DNA from: Novosphingobium malaysiense
GTDB taxonomy: Bacteria > Pseudomonadota > Alphaproteobacteria > Sphingomonadales > Sphingomonadaceae
Assembly (NCBI RefSeq): GCF_000802225.1
Contig: NZ_JTDI01000005.1
Span: 248,001-312,000, forward strand
Direction of reading: 5' to 3'
DNA length: 64,000 nucleotides
The translations under genes were made by a program, and so were the position numbers. Under the pieces are notes generated by a model that saw only the letters and a list, made by a program, of their open reading frames with translations, had not been told where the DNA came from and searched no databases. This document shows, piece after piece, positions 16,312-24,344 of this stretch; position 1 is the first letter of the stretch, and each line of letters begins with the position of its first letter.

Positions 16312-17279
16312 CAGGTCTTGATCCTGCTTTGGTGCTTTTCAAAGATGTGGGCGGCGGCTGCCAGGTCCTGCACCGCGTGTCCGAGCGACTTGTAGAGGGT
16401 TATTTCATCGGCGGTCTGCCGTCCGGGAACCTGCCCGAGCAGGACTTCGCCGATCTCGGCAACGATATGATCGTCCGCGATCAGGCCTGCCGCCTTGGCT
16501 GCGAGGAATTCGGCCGCGGCATCGAGCGCGGAGGCCCTGCTGTCGGCTATGAAGCGTGAGGCGGCGACCAGATCGTTGTCGATTTCGACTGGCCCCGGCC
16601 CGCTTGAGCCGACCACGTTGACGTGCGTCCCGGGGCGCACCCACTCGCCGAGCAGGACCGGCGAATGCGCCCCGGTGAGCGTGCAGATGACGTCTGCCTC
16701 GACCGCCGCGGCCTGGGCATCGGTCGCAACTTCGACGGGCAGCCGATTGCGCCAGACGTCGACAACGCTCTGGGCCCTGGCCGGTGTCCGTCCCCAGATC
16801 AGGATGCGCTCGAAGGTCCCCACCAAAGGCAGGGCTTCCAGGTGCGAATGGACCTGTCCTCCGGTTCCCATCAGCAGCAGCACTCTCGAATCGTCACGAG
16901 CCATTGCTTTCGTCGCGACGGCCGTGGCGGCGGCAGTGCGGATATGCGTGACCTCCTCGGCGTCGGCGACGCAGACGGGTTTGCCCTCGACCGGTTCGAA
17001 CATCGTGACCAGGCCGCGATGGCGGCGCACACCGGGGTTGTCACTTTGCGCGAAGACGCTGATCATCTTCGCGCCGAACATGCCCTGATCGGAAAGCGCA
17101 CCCGGCATCTGGGCGAATGTGCGACCTTCGCCCATGTGGATCATTGTGCGCAACAGTTGCCGCGTTTCACCCCGCGACAGCGCCATCATCGCTTCTCGGA
17201 CGACCTCGATGCAGGAGGGGTAGTCAAGCAGGTCACGAACCTCTTGCGCTCCGAATACCGCCAGTTCGCTTCGTTCCAT
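16311..17279 (-). CDS. Ornithine cyclodeaminase / mu-crystallin family protein
   Basis: A 322-residue NAD(P)-dependent enzyme of the OCD/mu-crystallin family. ITHIRTAAATAVATKAMAR holds the substrate-binding Arg region and MGTGGQVHSHLEAL is the dinucleotide-binding loop. Members include ornithine cyclodeaminase, alanine dehydrogenases and ketimine or imine reductases. It is the first gene of a two-gene unit with the exported amidohydrolase and diverges from the Lrp/AsnC regulator gene, a common arrangement for regulated amino-acid catabolism. Which amino acid or imine it handles is not determined. Confidence 0.88.
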   Translation of the reverse strand: MERSELAVFGAQEVRDLLDYPSCIEVVREAMMALSRGETRQLLRTMIHMGEGRTFAQMPGALSDQGMFGAKMISVFAQSDNPGVRRHRGLVTMFEPVEGKPVCVADAEEVTHIRTAAATAVATKAMARDDSRVLLLMGTGGQVHSHLEALPLVGTFERILIWGRTPARAQSVVDVWRNRLPVEVATDAQAAAVEADVICTLTGAHSPVLLGEWVRPGTHVNVVGSSGPGPVEIDNDLVAASRFIADSRASALDAAAEFLAAKAAGLIADDHIVAEIGEVLLGQVPGRQTADEITLYKSLGHAVQDLAAAAHIFEKHQSRIKT

Positions 17280-17356
17280 GCCTTCGCCAGTCTCCGCTGC
17301 CGCCTAACCGCGCGTCAATTCTAGCGAACGCGCGCGAAAGATGCTGGGCTTTATTG

Positions 17357-17381
17357 CATGTCATCAGCCTGTCATGGCATG
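17357..17381. promoter_or_regulatory. Imperfect 25-bp palindrome upstream of the Lrp gene
   Basis: CATGTCAT at the left and ATGGCATG at the right form an inverted repeat with one mismatch, in the 118-bp region between the divergent OCD and Lrp/AsnC genes. Lrp-type regulators usually bind such degenerate palindromes near their own promoters, so this is the best autoregulatory candidate. A related TGCAT-5-ATGCA palindrome lies at 17909-17923. Confidence 0.45.
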
Positions 17382-17415
17382 TCCAAGCTAACAAGCGGTG
17401 TCATGGAGCATAATC

Positions 17416-17895
17416 TTGCCAACGGAACTCGATCGGCTCGACCTCAAGATACTCGACCGGCTGCAGCTCGATGCCACGGAATCGTCGGGTGAAATCGCCG
17501 AGCGGGTCGGTCTTTCGCAATCCCCTTGCTGGCGCCGCATGCAGCGGCTCAGGGATGAGGGCTATGTGCGCGAAACGGTGGCGATTCTCGATCGCGACAA
17601 GTTCGGCGAAAGCATGTTCATCTTCGCCCAGCTCAAGATGTCTCGCCTTTCCGATGCAGAGCGTGAACGCTTCGTTCACGCGGTGGAGGACACTCCGGAG
17701 ATTCTCGAGGCCTATACACTGTTCGGCGAGATGGACGTGATGCTGAAAGTACTCGCGCCCAACATTGCCTGGTACCAGAACTTCACGTTCCGGACCCTGC
17801 TGCGTCTGCCCGGTGTGGAGGACGTGCGTTCGACGGCGACGTTGTCCGAGTTGAAATGCACACATCGCCTGCCGCTCCCCTCTCAAACTTCGTGA
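17416..17895 (+). CDS. Lrp/AsnC family transcriptional regulator
   Basis: A feast/famine regulator of about 159 residues. The N-terminal helix-turn-helix spans DRLDLKILDRLQ to QSPCWRRMQRLRDEGYV, and the C-terminal RAM ligand-binding domain includes TPEILEAYTLFGEMDVML. The TTG at 17416 has GGAG 7 bp upstream and gives the usual short N-terminus; a GTG at 17398 would add six residues. It diverges from the ornithine cyclodeaminase and amidohydrolase genes and likely controls them, and perhaps the rest of the peptide-use locus, in response to an amino acid. Confidence 0.9.
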   Translation: MPTELDRLDLKILDRLQLDATESSGEIAERVGLSQSPCWRRMQRLRDEGYVRETVAILDRDKFGESMFIFAQLKMSRLSDAERERFVHAVEDTPEILEAYTLFGEMDVMLKVLAPNIAWYQNFTFRTLLRLPGVEDVRSTATLSELKCTHRLPLPSQTS

Positions 17896-17908
17896 TTCGC
17901 CCGGGTGT

Positions 17909-17923
17909 TGCATAGTTCATGCA
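17909..17923. promoter_or_regulatory. TGCAT-5-ATGCA inverted repeat before the M61 peptidase gene
   Basis: A perfect inverted repeat, TGCAT AGTTC ATGCA, sits 67 bp before the M61 peptidase start. It resembles GCATA-AA-TATGC at 5370-5381 in the divergent promoter of the same locus. It is a possible binding site for the adjacent Lrp-type regulator; this is inference from position and similarity. Confidence 0.4.
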
Positions 17924-17989
17924 TCCCGGCATGCCGGCGCGCGGGACTTTGCACATCTTGCGCAGACGCCCGATGATAGCCTGCTGGCC

Positions 17990-19702
17990 ATGACACGACA
18001 TTGCCTTGCCTGCCTCGTCCCGTTCGCTGCCTTGCTCGCCTCGACATCGCTGGCGGCCGAGCCGCAAGCTGACGCTCCCGATCTGTCGATAGCGCTCGCG
18101 CCAGTCGCCGATGCGCAGGGGAGGCTGACCCGGCTTGGGGTGGCCATCCGGTTCGAGGCTCCTCCCCAGGGCGATGCCATTGCCGAGATTGCTGTCACGG
18201 CCAACACCGTGAAGACCTCTGCCGACGCGATGCAAGGGCTGGTCTTCACTGACAGGCGCGGGGTCATCCCGGTCCAGGCGCATGACGAGGCGGCCGATGG
18301 AGACAACATCGAGCGCCGCTGGCGGGCTCTGCGTCCGGTGGCAGGTTCCGTGACCGTCGCTTACCGTGTGCCGATCGATCCGCAGCAGCCCGACATGGCC
18401 AAACCGCAATACGAATTGCGTGCTGCCGAGGGCGGCCTGTCGGGTGCCGGCAATGCCTTCCTCGTGCTGCCTGCAGACAGAGTGGAACGCGACGTTGCGG
18501 TCCACTGGGACCTCGAGCGGGCGGGCCCGGGCGCACGCGGAATCTCGAGCCTTGGCATCGGCGACAGGCACAGCAGCCGTGCCCTGACGCCTGCGGAAAT
18601 CGCCAGCACCTATTACATGACCGGCCCGATCGGCACATATGCCAAGGGCGCCTTCTTCGGCGCCTGGCAGGGGAGCTTCGGATTCGACGGTCCCGATCTC
18701 ATGGACTGGGCGGCCCGGCTCCAGAAATTCTACGGCACCTTCTTCCACCAGCGCCCCGCGAGTTTCGGCGTCTTAGCGCGGACCAATCGCCTCAATCCGG
18801 GCAGCGGCATCGGTCTTACCGACAGCTTCGCCTTCACTTTCGGCCAGCAAACGCCGATCGGGGACCTGGAGGGGCTGCTGGCGCATGAAATGGTGCATGC
18901 CTGGATCAACTCGCTCAGCAATTCCATGGACGCACCGGGGGGGCTTGCGCTTTCGTGGTTTGGCGAAGGCCTCGCCGTCCACTATCAACGCCTCTTGCCG
19001 TACCGTGCCGGGCTCATATCGCGCCAGGCCTTCCTCGATGATCTCAATGCCACGGCCGCGCGCTACTACACCAACGCCCTGATCTCGACGCCCAACGACC
19101 GGATCGCGAAGGGGTTCTGGAAGGACACCCGCATCCGCGTGCTGCCCTACGACCGCGGCTCGCTCTATTTCGCAAAAGTCGATGCTGACATCCGCAAGGC
19201 ATCGGAAGGCCGCCGCTCGCTGGACGATGTCGTGCGCCGCATGCTGGCCGAGCGTCGAGCCGGCAAACCGATGAACCTCGCGTTGTGGAAGAGACTGCTC
19301 AAAGCGGAACTCGGAACGGAGGGCCTGGCGGATTTCAATGCCATGCTGGCCGGCAGGACCGTAGTCCCGCCATCTGATGCGTTTGGGCCCTGTTTCCAGC
19401 GAACGACCAAGCCGTTGAAGCGTTTTGATCTTGGTTTCGATCCACTCGTGTTGGTCAGTCGTGATCCCGTGATCGAGGGGCTCAAGCCGGGATCGGCAGC
19501 GGCAAAGGCAGGCCTGCGCAATGGCGACCGGATCCTCAACCGATTTCCGCAAGATGGCTTGCAACGTGATCAGCACTCGACGCTGACTCTCCATCTGGAG
19601 CGTGGAAACAGAAAATTCAGTCTCACATATTCGCCGCGCGGTGAATCTTTGGACACCTATCAATGGCAGATGGCTCCGGCACGGGCCAAGTGCCGAAGAT
19701 GA
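17990..19702 (+). CDS. Exported M61 family metallopeptidase with C-terminal PDZ domain
   Basis: A 570-residue secreted zinc peptidase of family M61 (glycyl aminopeptidase type). A signal peptide ends near STSLAA. The zinc site HEMVH is at residues 299-303, with the third ligand Glu326 in SWFGEGLAVHY. Residues about 475-550 form a PDZ domain (IEGLKPGSAAAKAGLRNGD). The usual M61 architecture is complete. It follows the Lrp/AsnC gene in the same direction and would complement the S10 carboxypeptidases by trimming N-termini in the periplasm. A weak ribosome site precedes the ATG, but the signal peptide supports this start. Confidence 0.9.
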   Translation: MTRHCLACLVPFAALLASTSLAAEPQADAPDLSIALAPVADAQGRLTRLGVAIRFEAPPQGDAIAEIAVTANTVKTSADAMQGLVFTDRRGVIPVQAHDEAADGDNIERRWRALRPVAGSVTVAYRVPIDPQQPDMAKPQYELRAAEGGLSGAGNAFLVLPADRVERDVAVHWDLERAGPGARGISSLGIGDRHSSRALTPAEIASTYYMTGPIGTYAKGAFFGAWQGSFGFDGPDLMDWAARLQKFYGTFFHQRPASFGVLARTNRLNPGSGIGLTDSFAFTFGQQTPIGDLEGLLAHEMVHAWINSLSNSMDAPGGLALSWFGEGLAVHYQRLLPYRAGLISRQAFLDDLNATAARYYTNALISTPNDRIAKGFWKDTRIRVLPYDRGSLYFAKVDADIRKASEGRRSLDDVVRRMLAERRAGKPMNLALWKRLLKAELGTEGLADFNAMLAGRTVVPPSDAFGPCFQRTTKPLKRFDLGFDPLVLVSRDPVIEGLKPGSAAAKAGLRNGDRILNRFPQDGLQRDQHSTLTLHLERGNRKFSLTYSPRGESLDTYQWQMAPARAKCRR

Positions 19703-19934
19703 GACGTTGCTGGCGGTCGCTTGATATCCCGGTCTCAGGAGACTGGCAGATGGACAAGCAGCAGCCGTTCGGATCACACCGAGCGGACAATCCGCCTCAT
19801 GCCCATTCGGGCCGTTCCGAGGGCGGCGTTCTACCTCCAGCAGTTTCCGTTAAGTGCTCTGCCGGTGATGAGCAACTGGGGCGATGCTGCCCAGCGGGGT
19901 TGCATTTGTGAGCGCCTGTCCCTAACCAGCCGAA
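19703..19934. other. Intergenic region before the riboswitch
   Basis: No gene is supported here. Open frames in this stretch lack ribosome sites and recognisable domains, and the longest runs through the structured riboswitch leader that follows. Confidence 0.5.
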
Positions 19935-20090
19935 CCGTCATCTGGGGAGTAGCCGCCGCGTTCGCGCGGAGCCCCGCATCAACATACTTGGCCGAGAGGT
20001 CATGGTGCGGGGAGGACAGAGCGATCTGTCGAGGCGAGACCACTGACGCCGTGCTTTCGGTCTGCCGGGCGGGAAGGCACAGCGTCTTTG
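19935..20090 (+). ncRNA. yybP-ykoY manganese riboswitch
   Basis: The leader has the hallmark pieces of the yybP-ykoY element in order: GGGGAGTAGCC (19944-19954), a short GC hairpin, then CATCAACATACTTGGCC (19977-19993) and a GACGCC/GGCAC-GCGTC closing hairpin (20045-20086). It precedes a GDT1/TMEM165-family manganese exporter gene, the most common partner of this riboswitch in proteobacteria. The final stem (GACGC...GCGTC with GTGCTTT/AAGGCAC) lies 25 bp before the ribosome site and is the likely expression platform. The exact boundaries are estimates. Confidence 0.82.
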
Positions 20091-20120
20091 GTTGTTCGTC
20101 TGCCCGGCACAGGAGTCCCG

Positions 20121-20690
20121 ATGGAACCCCTCCTCACCTCGACTGCGGTCGTTGCACTCGCTGAAATCGGCGACAAGACTCAATTGCTCGCGATCGTTCT
20201 CGCGACCCGTTTCCGCAAGCCGGTGGCGATCATTCTGGGCATCCTCGTCGCGACACTGGCCAATCACTTCCTCGCCGCGCTGCTAGGTGCGGAAGCCGCG
20301 TCTTGGCTGAACGGCGAGTGGTTCCGCTATCTGGTAGCAGCGTCCTTCATCGCGATGGGTTTCTGGACGCTCGTTCCTGATAAGCTCGAAGAGGAAGAGT
20401 CGAAGCCGCCACGACATGGCGCGTTCCTGACGACGCTTGTTGCCTTCTTCCTGGTCGAGATGGGCGACAAGACGCAGATCGCTACGATTGCATTGGGGGC
20501 CCGCTTTCACGATGCCTTGGCGGTCACCGCCGGCACGACCCTTGGCATGATGCTCGCCAACGTGCCGGCAGTCCTGCTCGGCAACGAGCTGATCAAACGA
20601 GTGCGACTCAGCCTGGTTCGGGTCGCCGCTGCTTTTCTCTTCATCCTGATCGGTGCCTGGATGCTGATCGAAACCGCTCACCTGATCTAA
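20121..20690 (+). CDS. GDT1/TMEM165 (UPF0016) family manganese exporter
   Basis: A 189-residue inner-membrane protein of about six helices with the duplicated family motif E-x-G-D-K-T: VALAEIGDKTQLLAIV near the N-terminus and FLVEMGDKTQIATIAL in the second half. Bacterial members export Mn2+ and are controlled by yybP-ykoY riboswitches, as seen directly upstream. The ATG at 20121 follows AGGAG by 5 bp; the longer in-frame start overlaps the riboswitch and is rejected. It is followed after 10 bp by the DmeF gene, so both may be made from the riboswitch-controlled transcript. Confidence 0.92.
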   Translation: MEPLLTSTAVVALAEIGDKTQLLAIVLATRFRKPVAIILGILVATLANHFLAALLGAEAASWLNGEWFRYLVAASFIAMGFWTLVPDKLEEEESKPPRHGAFLTTLVAFFLVEMGDKTQIATIALGARFHDALAVTAGTTLGMMLANVPAVLLGNELIKRVRLSLVRVAAAFLFILIGAWMLIETAHLI

Positions 20691-20700
20691 GGAGGCCGAC

Positions 20701-21687
20701 ATGGCGACCCGCTTCGAACTAGAGGATTTCAAACACGACCATAACTTCCTCGGCCATTCGCACGACAGGCATGAGCGTCGAACTCGCTACGTAGTGGCGC
20801 TTACTGCCGTGATGATGGTGGTCGAGATCGTGGCAGGCTGGATCACAGGTTCGATGGCCCTCCTGGCCGACGGTTTTCATATGGCGACTCACGCCGGAGC
20901 GCTCGGCGTGGCAGCTTGGGCCTACGCCTACGCGCGCCGTCATGCGGCGAATTCCCGTTTTACGTTCGGGACAGGAAAGGTAGGCGACCTCGCTGGTTTT
21001 GCGAGCGCGCTGGTGCTGGCGCTCTTCGCTATCGCGATCGCGGCGGAATCGATCGAGCGCATCTTCAACCCGGGCAGCATTGCCTATGGCGAGGCTATCG
21101 TGATCGCCGTACTCGGGCTGATCGTGAACCTGGCGAGTGCTTGGCTGCTCGGTCATGGACACGATCATGGGCACGGACACTCGCACGGCCACCATCACGG
21201 CCACTCGCACGACAATGGCCATGGGCATCGTACCGAACACGCGCTTGGTCACGGGCACCACGACAACAACCTGCGTTCGGCTTACTTTCACGTGCTGGCG
21301 GACGCGCTGACCTCCGTTCTGGCGATTGTCGCTCTCGGCGCCGGTCTCTACCTCGGATGGAGCTGGATGGACGCGCTGATGGGGATTGTTGGCGCAGTCG
21401 TGATTGGCCGATGGTCGTGGGGCCTACTGCGCGACACGGCTGCAGTGCTGGTGGACGCAGCCGGAAATCCTTCGCTCGAAGCGGAAATCCGGGATGCGAT
21501 GGAAGACGCGGACACCGCGATTGCCGATCTCCACGTTTGGCAGGTGGGGCCGGGAAAATATTCGGCTATTGTGTCGCTCGTAGCCACCGACCCGAGGCCG
21601 GCAGCCGAATATCGAAGTCGCGTCAGCATGCACGAGGAACTCGTCCATCTCACGGTCGAGACCCGCAGGGGCACCGCCGTTCGGTAG
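20701..21687 (+). CDS. dmeF: Cation diffusion facilitator, DmeF type (Co2+/Ni2+ efflux)
   Basis: A 328-residue CDF transporter exporting divalent metal ions from the cytoplasm. FLGHSHDRHERRTRYVV at the N-terminus and MALLADGFHMATHAGALG are typical of the DmeF subgroup. About residues 150-185 are an extremely His-rich cytoplasmic loop, and the second metal-site segment is FHVLADALTSVLAIVAL. GGAGG precedes the ATG. It sits 10 bp after the riboswitch-controlled Mn exporter gene, suggesting co-transcription and some Mn2+ responsiveness, whereas dmeF genes are usually paired with a DmeR repressor; none is seen here. Confidence 0.88.
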   Translation: MATRFELEDFKHDHNFLGHSHDRHERRTRYVVALTAVMMVVEIVAGWITGSMALLADGFHMATHAGALGVAAWAYAYARRHAANSRFTFGTGKVGDLAGFASALVLALFAIAIAAESIERIFNPGSIAYGEAIVIAVLGLIVNLASAWLLGHGHDHGHGHSHGHHHGHSHDNGHGHRTEHALGHGHHDNNLRSAYFHVLADALTSVLAIVALGAGLYLGWSWMDALMGIVGAVVIGRWSWGLLRDTAAVLVDAAGNPSLEAEIRDAMEDADTAIADLHVWQVGPGKYSAIVSLVATDPRPAAEYRSRVSMHEELVHLTVETRRGTAVR

Positions 21688-21790
21688 AAGCCATCTCAGG
21701 CCCGCGGGGAGCAAGATCTGCTTGCCTGCGCGGTTTGTGCATTGCGCATCAAAGGAGTATTCGAGGTAGCAGCTTCCGAGGAAACGAACG

Positions 21791-22204
21791 ATGCGCCCCG
21801 TGTTCACTTTTCCGCTCACATTCTTGCTTGCTGCTTGCGCGACAACCCACCCCATTGATCCAACGGTAGCTTCGACCAGCTTGGCCGACGCTCAGGTCGT
21901 CGAAGTCGAACTCAGCAACTTTGATTTCACTCCGTCAACCATTCGTCTGGACGCCGACAAAGCCTACGCGCTGCACATAGTGAACACTGCTTCGGGCGGG
22001 CACGACTTTACGGCTCCCGAGTTCTTTGCGGCCTCGCGAGTGGCGCCCGAGGACGTGGCCAGCGTGCGCGACGGGCAAGTCGAACTTGGCGGCGGCCAGA
22101 CGGCAACGATCCACCTGGTGCCGTCTGCGGGGACTTTCAGCCTGATCTGTACTCACACCGGACATGCACTGCTTGGGATGAAGGGCACGATCGTCGTTAG
22201 CTGA
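21791..22204 (+). CDS. Cupredoxin-domain lipoprotein
   Basis: A 137-residue exported blue-copper-type protein. The lipobox LLAAC gives a lipidated Cys at about residue 16. The cupredoxin fold spans about residues 40-137 with copper ligands His in SGGHDF, Cys in SLICTHTGH, His in the same segment and Met in LLGMKG. GAGGA lies before the ATG. It may carry electrons or bind copper at the cell envelope. It follows the two metal exporter genes by about 100 bp and may be in the same metal-response region. Confidence 0.85.
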   Translation: MRPVFTFPLTFLLAACATTHPIDPTVASTSLADAQVVEVELSNFDFTPSTIRLDADKAYALHIVNTASGGHDFTAPEFFAASRVAPEDVASVRDGQVELGGGQTATIHLVPSAGTFSLICTHTGHALLGMKGTIVVS

Positions 22205-22598
22205 CGCGCAGCGCGGCCCGAGAACCGCTCAGCAGTGTTCGCTTTCATAGCCACAAGTCTCTTAAGCCGCCGGTCCGCGCTCGGCTACGCGATCGATGTC
22301 TAGTCGATCTCGATGCTCGGCGAATGTCGGTAACCGCCAAAAGCGGCCGTTCGCCAATCATGATTGCATTGACGGCTGTGCTCCCAGATCTGGTCGGTCG
22401 GTGCCCTGGGAGCTTGATGAACGAACGGAAGGTTTGGAAAAGCCGATTTGAACGACTGAACGTCGGCTCTGTCGGCGCCATCAGACAGACGATGGCTTTG
22501 CTGGCCATTGCGGCTGGCAGTTGCGGTCGAACATGAAGGTAGATGAAGATTAGGCACTTCATGCAGTTGGCGGCCCGTCGTGCAAGCGCCGGGGCAAA
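22205..22598. other. Intergenic region
   Basis: No gene or RNA is supported in these 394 bp, which separate the cupredoxin gene from the end of the minus-strand methyltransferase gene. Short frames here lack ribosome sites and family resemblance. Confidence 0.5.
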
Positions 22599-23303
22599 TT
22601 ACCTAGCTTCGACAATTCGTTCAACGGCTATGCGAAAGGGCGCGCGACGACTTACGCGCACCGTCTCCGGCCCCACTCCGGACCTTGCCAATACAGCAGG
22701 CCATTCGTCCGGGCGCAGCGACCGGGCAATCGAGAGCTGCCCATCCTCGCGCACGATGCGATGCACACCCATGATACGCGCCAGCAACGGATAGCCGTAG
22801 TACGCAAAAGCGTGGCGATGCAGGTCGCAGATCAGCCAACCCCGGCGTGCCGTCGCCTCCATGTAACGAACGAAGCGGGTCAGCTGATCGTCGCTCATGT
22901 GATGGGCGACCTGACTGCTGACGATGAAATCGAAGCGGTCGGGCTGGTCGGCATAGTCTCCCGTGCGGTAATCCACGCCCAAACCCGCCGGCGTGGCTGC
23001 GCGGGCCAACTCCTCGCTTGCGGGATTGAGATCGATGCCGACGAGCGTCGCTTCCAGTCCGCGCCGCTGAGCCCATCGCCCCACCGTGCGAAGCTGGTCG
23101 CCATAGCCATACCCTACGTCCAACAGGCTGAAGGTCTGCGCATCGCCGATCGCATGCGACAGAAAGGCGATTGTCGAATGAGCGGTAAAGGTCCAGCGGT
23201 TGACGCGCGCAAGATGGCGTAACACTGTGCCGTAGGTGCGCAAATCCAGATCGGGCGCATCCATCTGCTCTTCGCGGTGGGACCGAACCGAAAGGCTGTT
23301 CAC
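22599..23303 (-). CDS. Class I SAM-dependent methyltransferase
   Basis: A 234-residue methyltransferase with a Rossmann SAM site: LLDVGYGYGDQL is motif I, LVGIDLNPAS the acidic end of strand 2, and FDFIVSSQVAHHM motif IV. It is expected to methylate a small molecule and lies divergent from the ACP-ketosynthase-type III PKS set, so tailoring of the polyketide is likely. The GTG start overlaps the stop of a 46-codon upstream frame as GTGA; an ATG at codon 14 is the alternative. Family is clear; site of methylation is inferred. Confidence 0.85.
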   Translation of the reverse strand: MNSLSVRSHREEQMDAPDLDLRTYGTVLRHLARVNRWTFTAHSTIAFLSHAIGDAQTFSLLDVGYGYGDQLRTVGRWAQRRGLEATLVGIDLNPASEELARAATPAGLGVDYRTGDYADQPDRFDFIVSSQVAHHMSDDQLTRFVRYMEATARRGWLICDLHRHAFAYYGYPLLARIMGVHRIVREDGQLSIARSLRPDEWPAVLARSGVGPETVRVSRRAPFRIAVERIVEAR

Positions 23304-23440
23304 TGAACTTCAACCTCGCCGGTCATGCTGTGCGCTGGCATAAAATGGGCGCAGAGCGCCTTGTATGCTCCTGCAGGTCGGGAGATCAGATGAATATCGA
23401 GGCCTTTCCCGCCATTGAGTTTCGCCCGGCCCGTTTCCAT
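23300..23440 (-). CDS. Possible small protein coupled to the methyltransferase
   Basis: A 46-codon frame begins METGRAKLNGGKGLDIHL and ends EVEVQ, with its TGA overlapping the GTG of the methyltransferase gene (GTGA). AGGG lies about 8 bp before the ATG. The codon choice resembles the neighbours. I do not recognise a family; it could be a small real gene, a leader frame, or the 3' remnant of a longer gene, since the frame stays open for about 13 codons upstream of the ATG. Confidence 0.4.
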   Translation of the reverse strand: METGRAKLNGGKGLDIHLISRPAGAYKALCAHFMPAHSMTGEVEVQ

Positions 23441-23685
23441 GACCCGTGCCCTAGCAAAAAATTCCTTCGCCGCGAAATCGTGTTAGCCGTCGGATAGGTG
23501 TACCAAATGCTGGCGATCAGATACGGCCGCCGGCATCCCTTGGCGGGGGGCTCTTCGTCCGGACCGGGATCAATGTCCTATCATTCGGGTTTCTGATGAA
23601 GGATTTACGTCAATCGTTCGCAGGACTTGCCGCCTCCCCGCAATGCGCGCAGTCTGGTAGATATTTCTCGCGTGGGAGCGTCGCA
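23441..23685. other. Divergent promoter region of the polyketide cluster
   Basis: This stretch lies between the small minus-strand frame and the DUF2147 gene and must carry the promoters for both directions. No convincing palindrome or RNA structure was seen. Confidence 0.45.
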
Positions 23686-24117
23686 ATGAAACGCATAAGC
23701 ATGGCAGCGGCCTGCGCTTTGGCCTGCATGGGCGTCTCGCAAACGGCGAGGGCGCAATCGGGAGTGCTGGGCCGCTGGCTCACCGATGATGGCGCCGGCG
23801 TGGTGAAGATCGAGTCCTGCGGCAGGACGCTTTGCGGAAAGCTTGTGTCCGTTCGGGACCCGAAGGCCCCCGATCGCGACATAAACAATCCCGATCCCGA
23901 CAAGCGCCAACGCCCATTGGTCGGCATTTCCATCCTCACCGGCCTCGTTCGCGACGATGATGGTTGGGGCGATGGTCGTGTCTATGATCCGAAAGCCGGA
24001 CGCAGCTACCGCGCCTCTATCAGCCTCGCGGAGGACGGCAGGCTGGATGTTACCGGATGCGTCCTGTTCCTGTGCCGCACCAAGCACTGGACCCGGCTGG
24101 AGGAGAAAAGCGGATGA
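23686..24117 (+). CDS. Exported DUF2147 domain protein
   Basis: A 143-residue secreted protein of the DUF2147 family. The signal peptide ends at TARAQ, followed by GVLGRWLTDDGAGVVKIESC and the conserved YDPKAGRSYRASISL and WTRLE tail. The ATG at 23686 has GGGAGCG upstream; a longer in-frame start at 23596 would bury the signal peptide. Its stop overlaps the ACP gene start (ATGA), so it heads the ACP-KS-type III PKS operon. The family has no established biochemical role; it may bind a lipid-like product in the envelope, which is inference. Confidence 0.82.
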   Translation: MKRISMAAACALACMGVSQTARAQSGVLGRWLTDDGAGVVKIESCGRTLCGKLVSVRDPKAPDRDINNPDPDKRQRPLVGISILTGLVRDDDGWGDGRVYDPKAGRSYRASISLAEDGRLDVTGCVLFLCRTKHWTRLEEKSG

Positions 24118-24344
24118 CTTACGACGACATCCTGGCCCTGGTTGCCCAGGAAACAAGGCTTCCGCCCGAACGGCTTCACCCTGAAGCAACGCTCGCCACG
24201 CTCGACATCTCCTCGATAGACATGGTCAGCATGCTCTTTGAGCTCGAGGACAGGTACGGGATCGAAATCCAGTCCGAGGAACTCACGCGTGAGATGACTT
24301 TGCGCCAGGTTTTCGAACGCATCGGCGTAGCCGTGCCGCAATGA
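24114..24344 (+). CDS. Acyl carrier protein
   Basis: A 76-residue acidic four-helix acyl carrier protein. The phosphopantetheine attachment Ser is in LDISSIDMVSMLFELEDRYG, a DSL-type motif with S-S-I in place of D-S-L. It should carry a fatty acyl or ketoacyl starter for the neighbouring condensing enzymes. It overlaps the DUF2147 gene upstream and the ketosynthase gene downstream by ATGA at both ends, so it is tightly coupled. GGAGGAG precedes the start. Confidence 0.88.
   Translation: MTYDDILALVAQETRLPPERLHPEATLATLDISSIDMVSMLFELEDRYGIEIQSEELTREMTLRQVFERIGVAVPQ

Noticed and set aside
2466..19702. Lasso peptide or microcystin degradation cluster
   Set aside because: Sphingomonads have both, but no lasso precursor, cyclase or isopeptidase gene and no MlrA-type protease is present.
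19721..20164. A 147-codon plus-strand gene before the Mn exporter
   Set aside because: It runs through the riboswitch leader and into the exporter gene in another frame, with no ribosome site or recognisable domain.
21165..21260. CRISPR or tandem-repeat array at the CAC/GGC-rich stretch
   Set aside because: The short repeats are codons of the His-rich loop in DmeF, without regular repeat-spacer spacing.
20719..21291. Minus-strand frame over the DmeF gene
   Set aside because: It is the complement of the His-rich loop and gives a repetitive Val/Met/Arg translation; DmeF is clearly the true gene.
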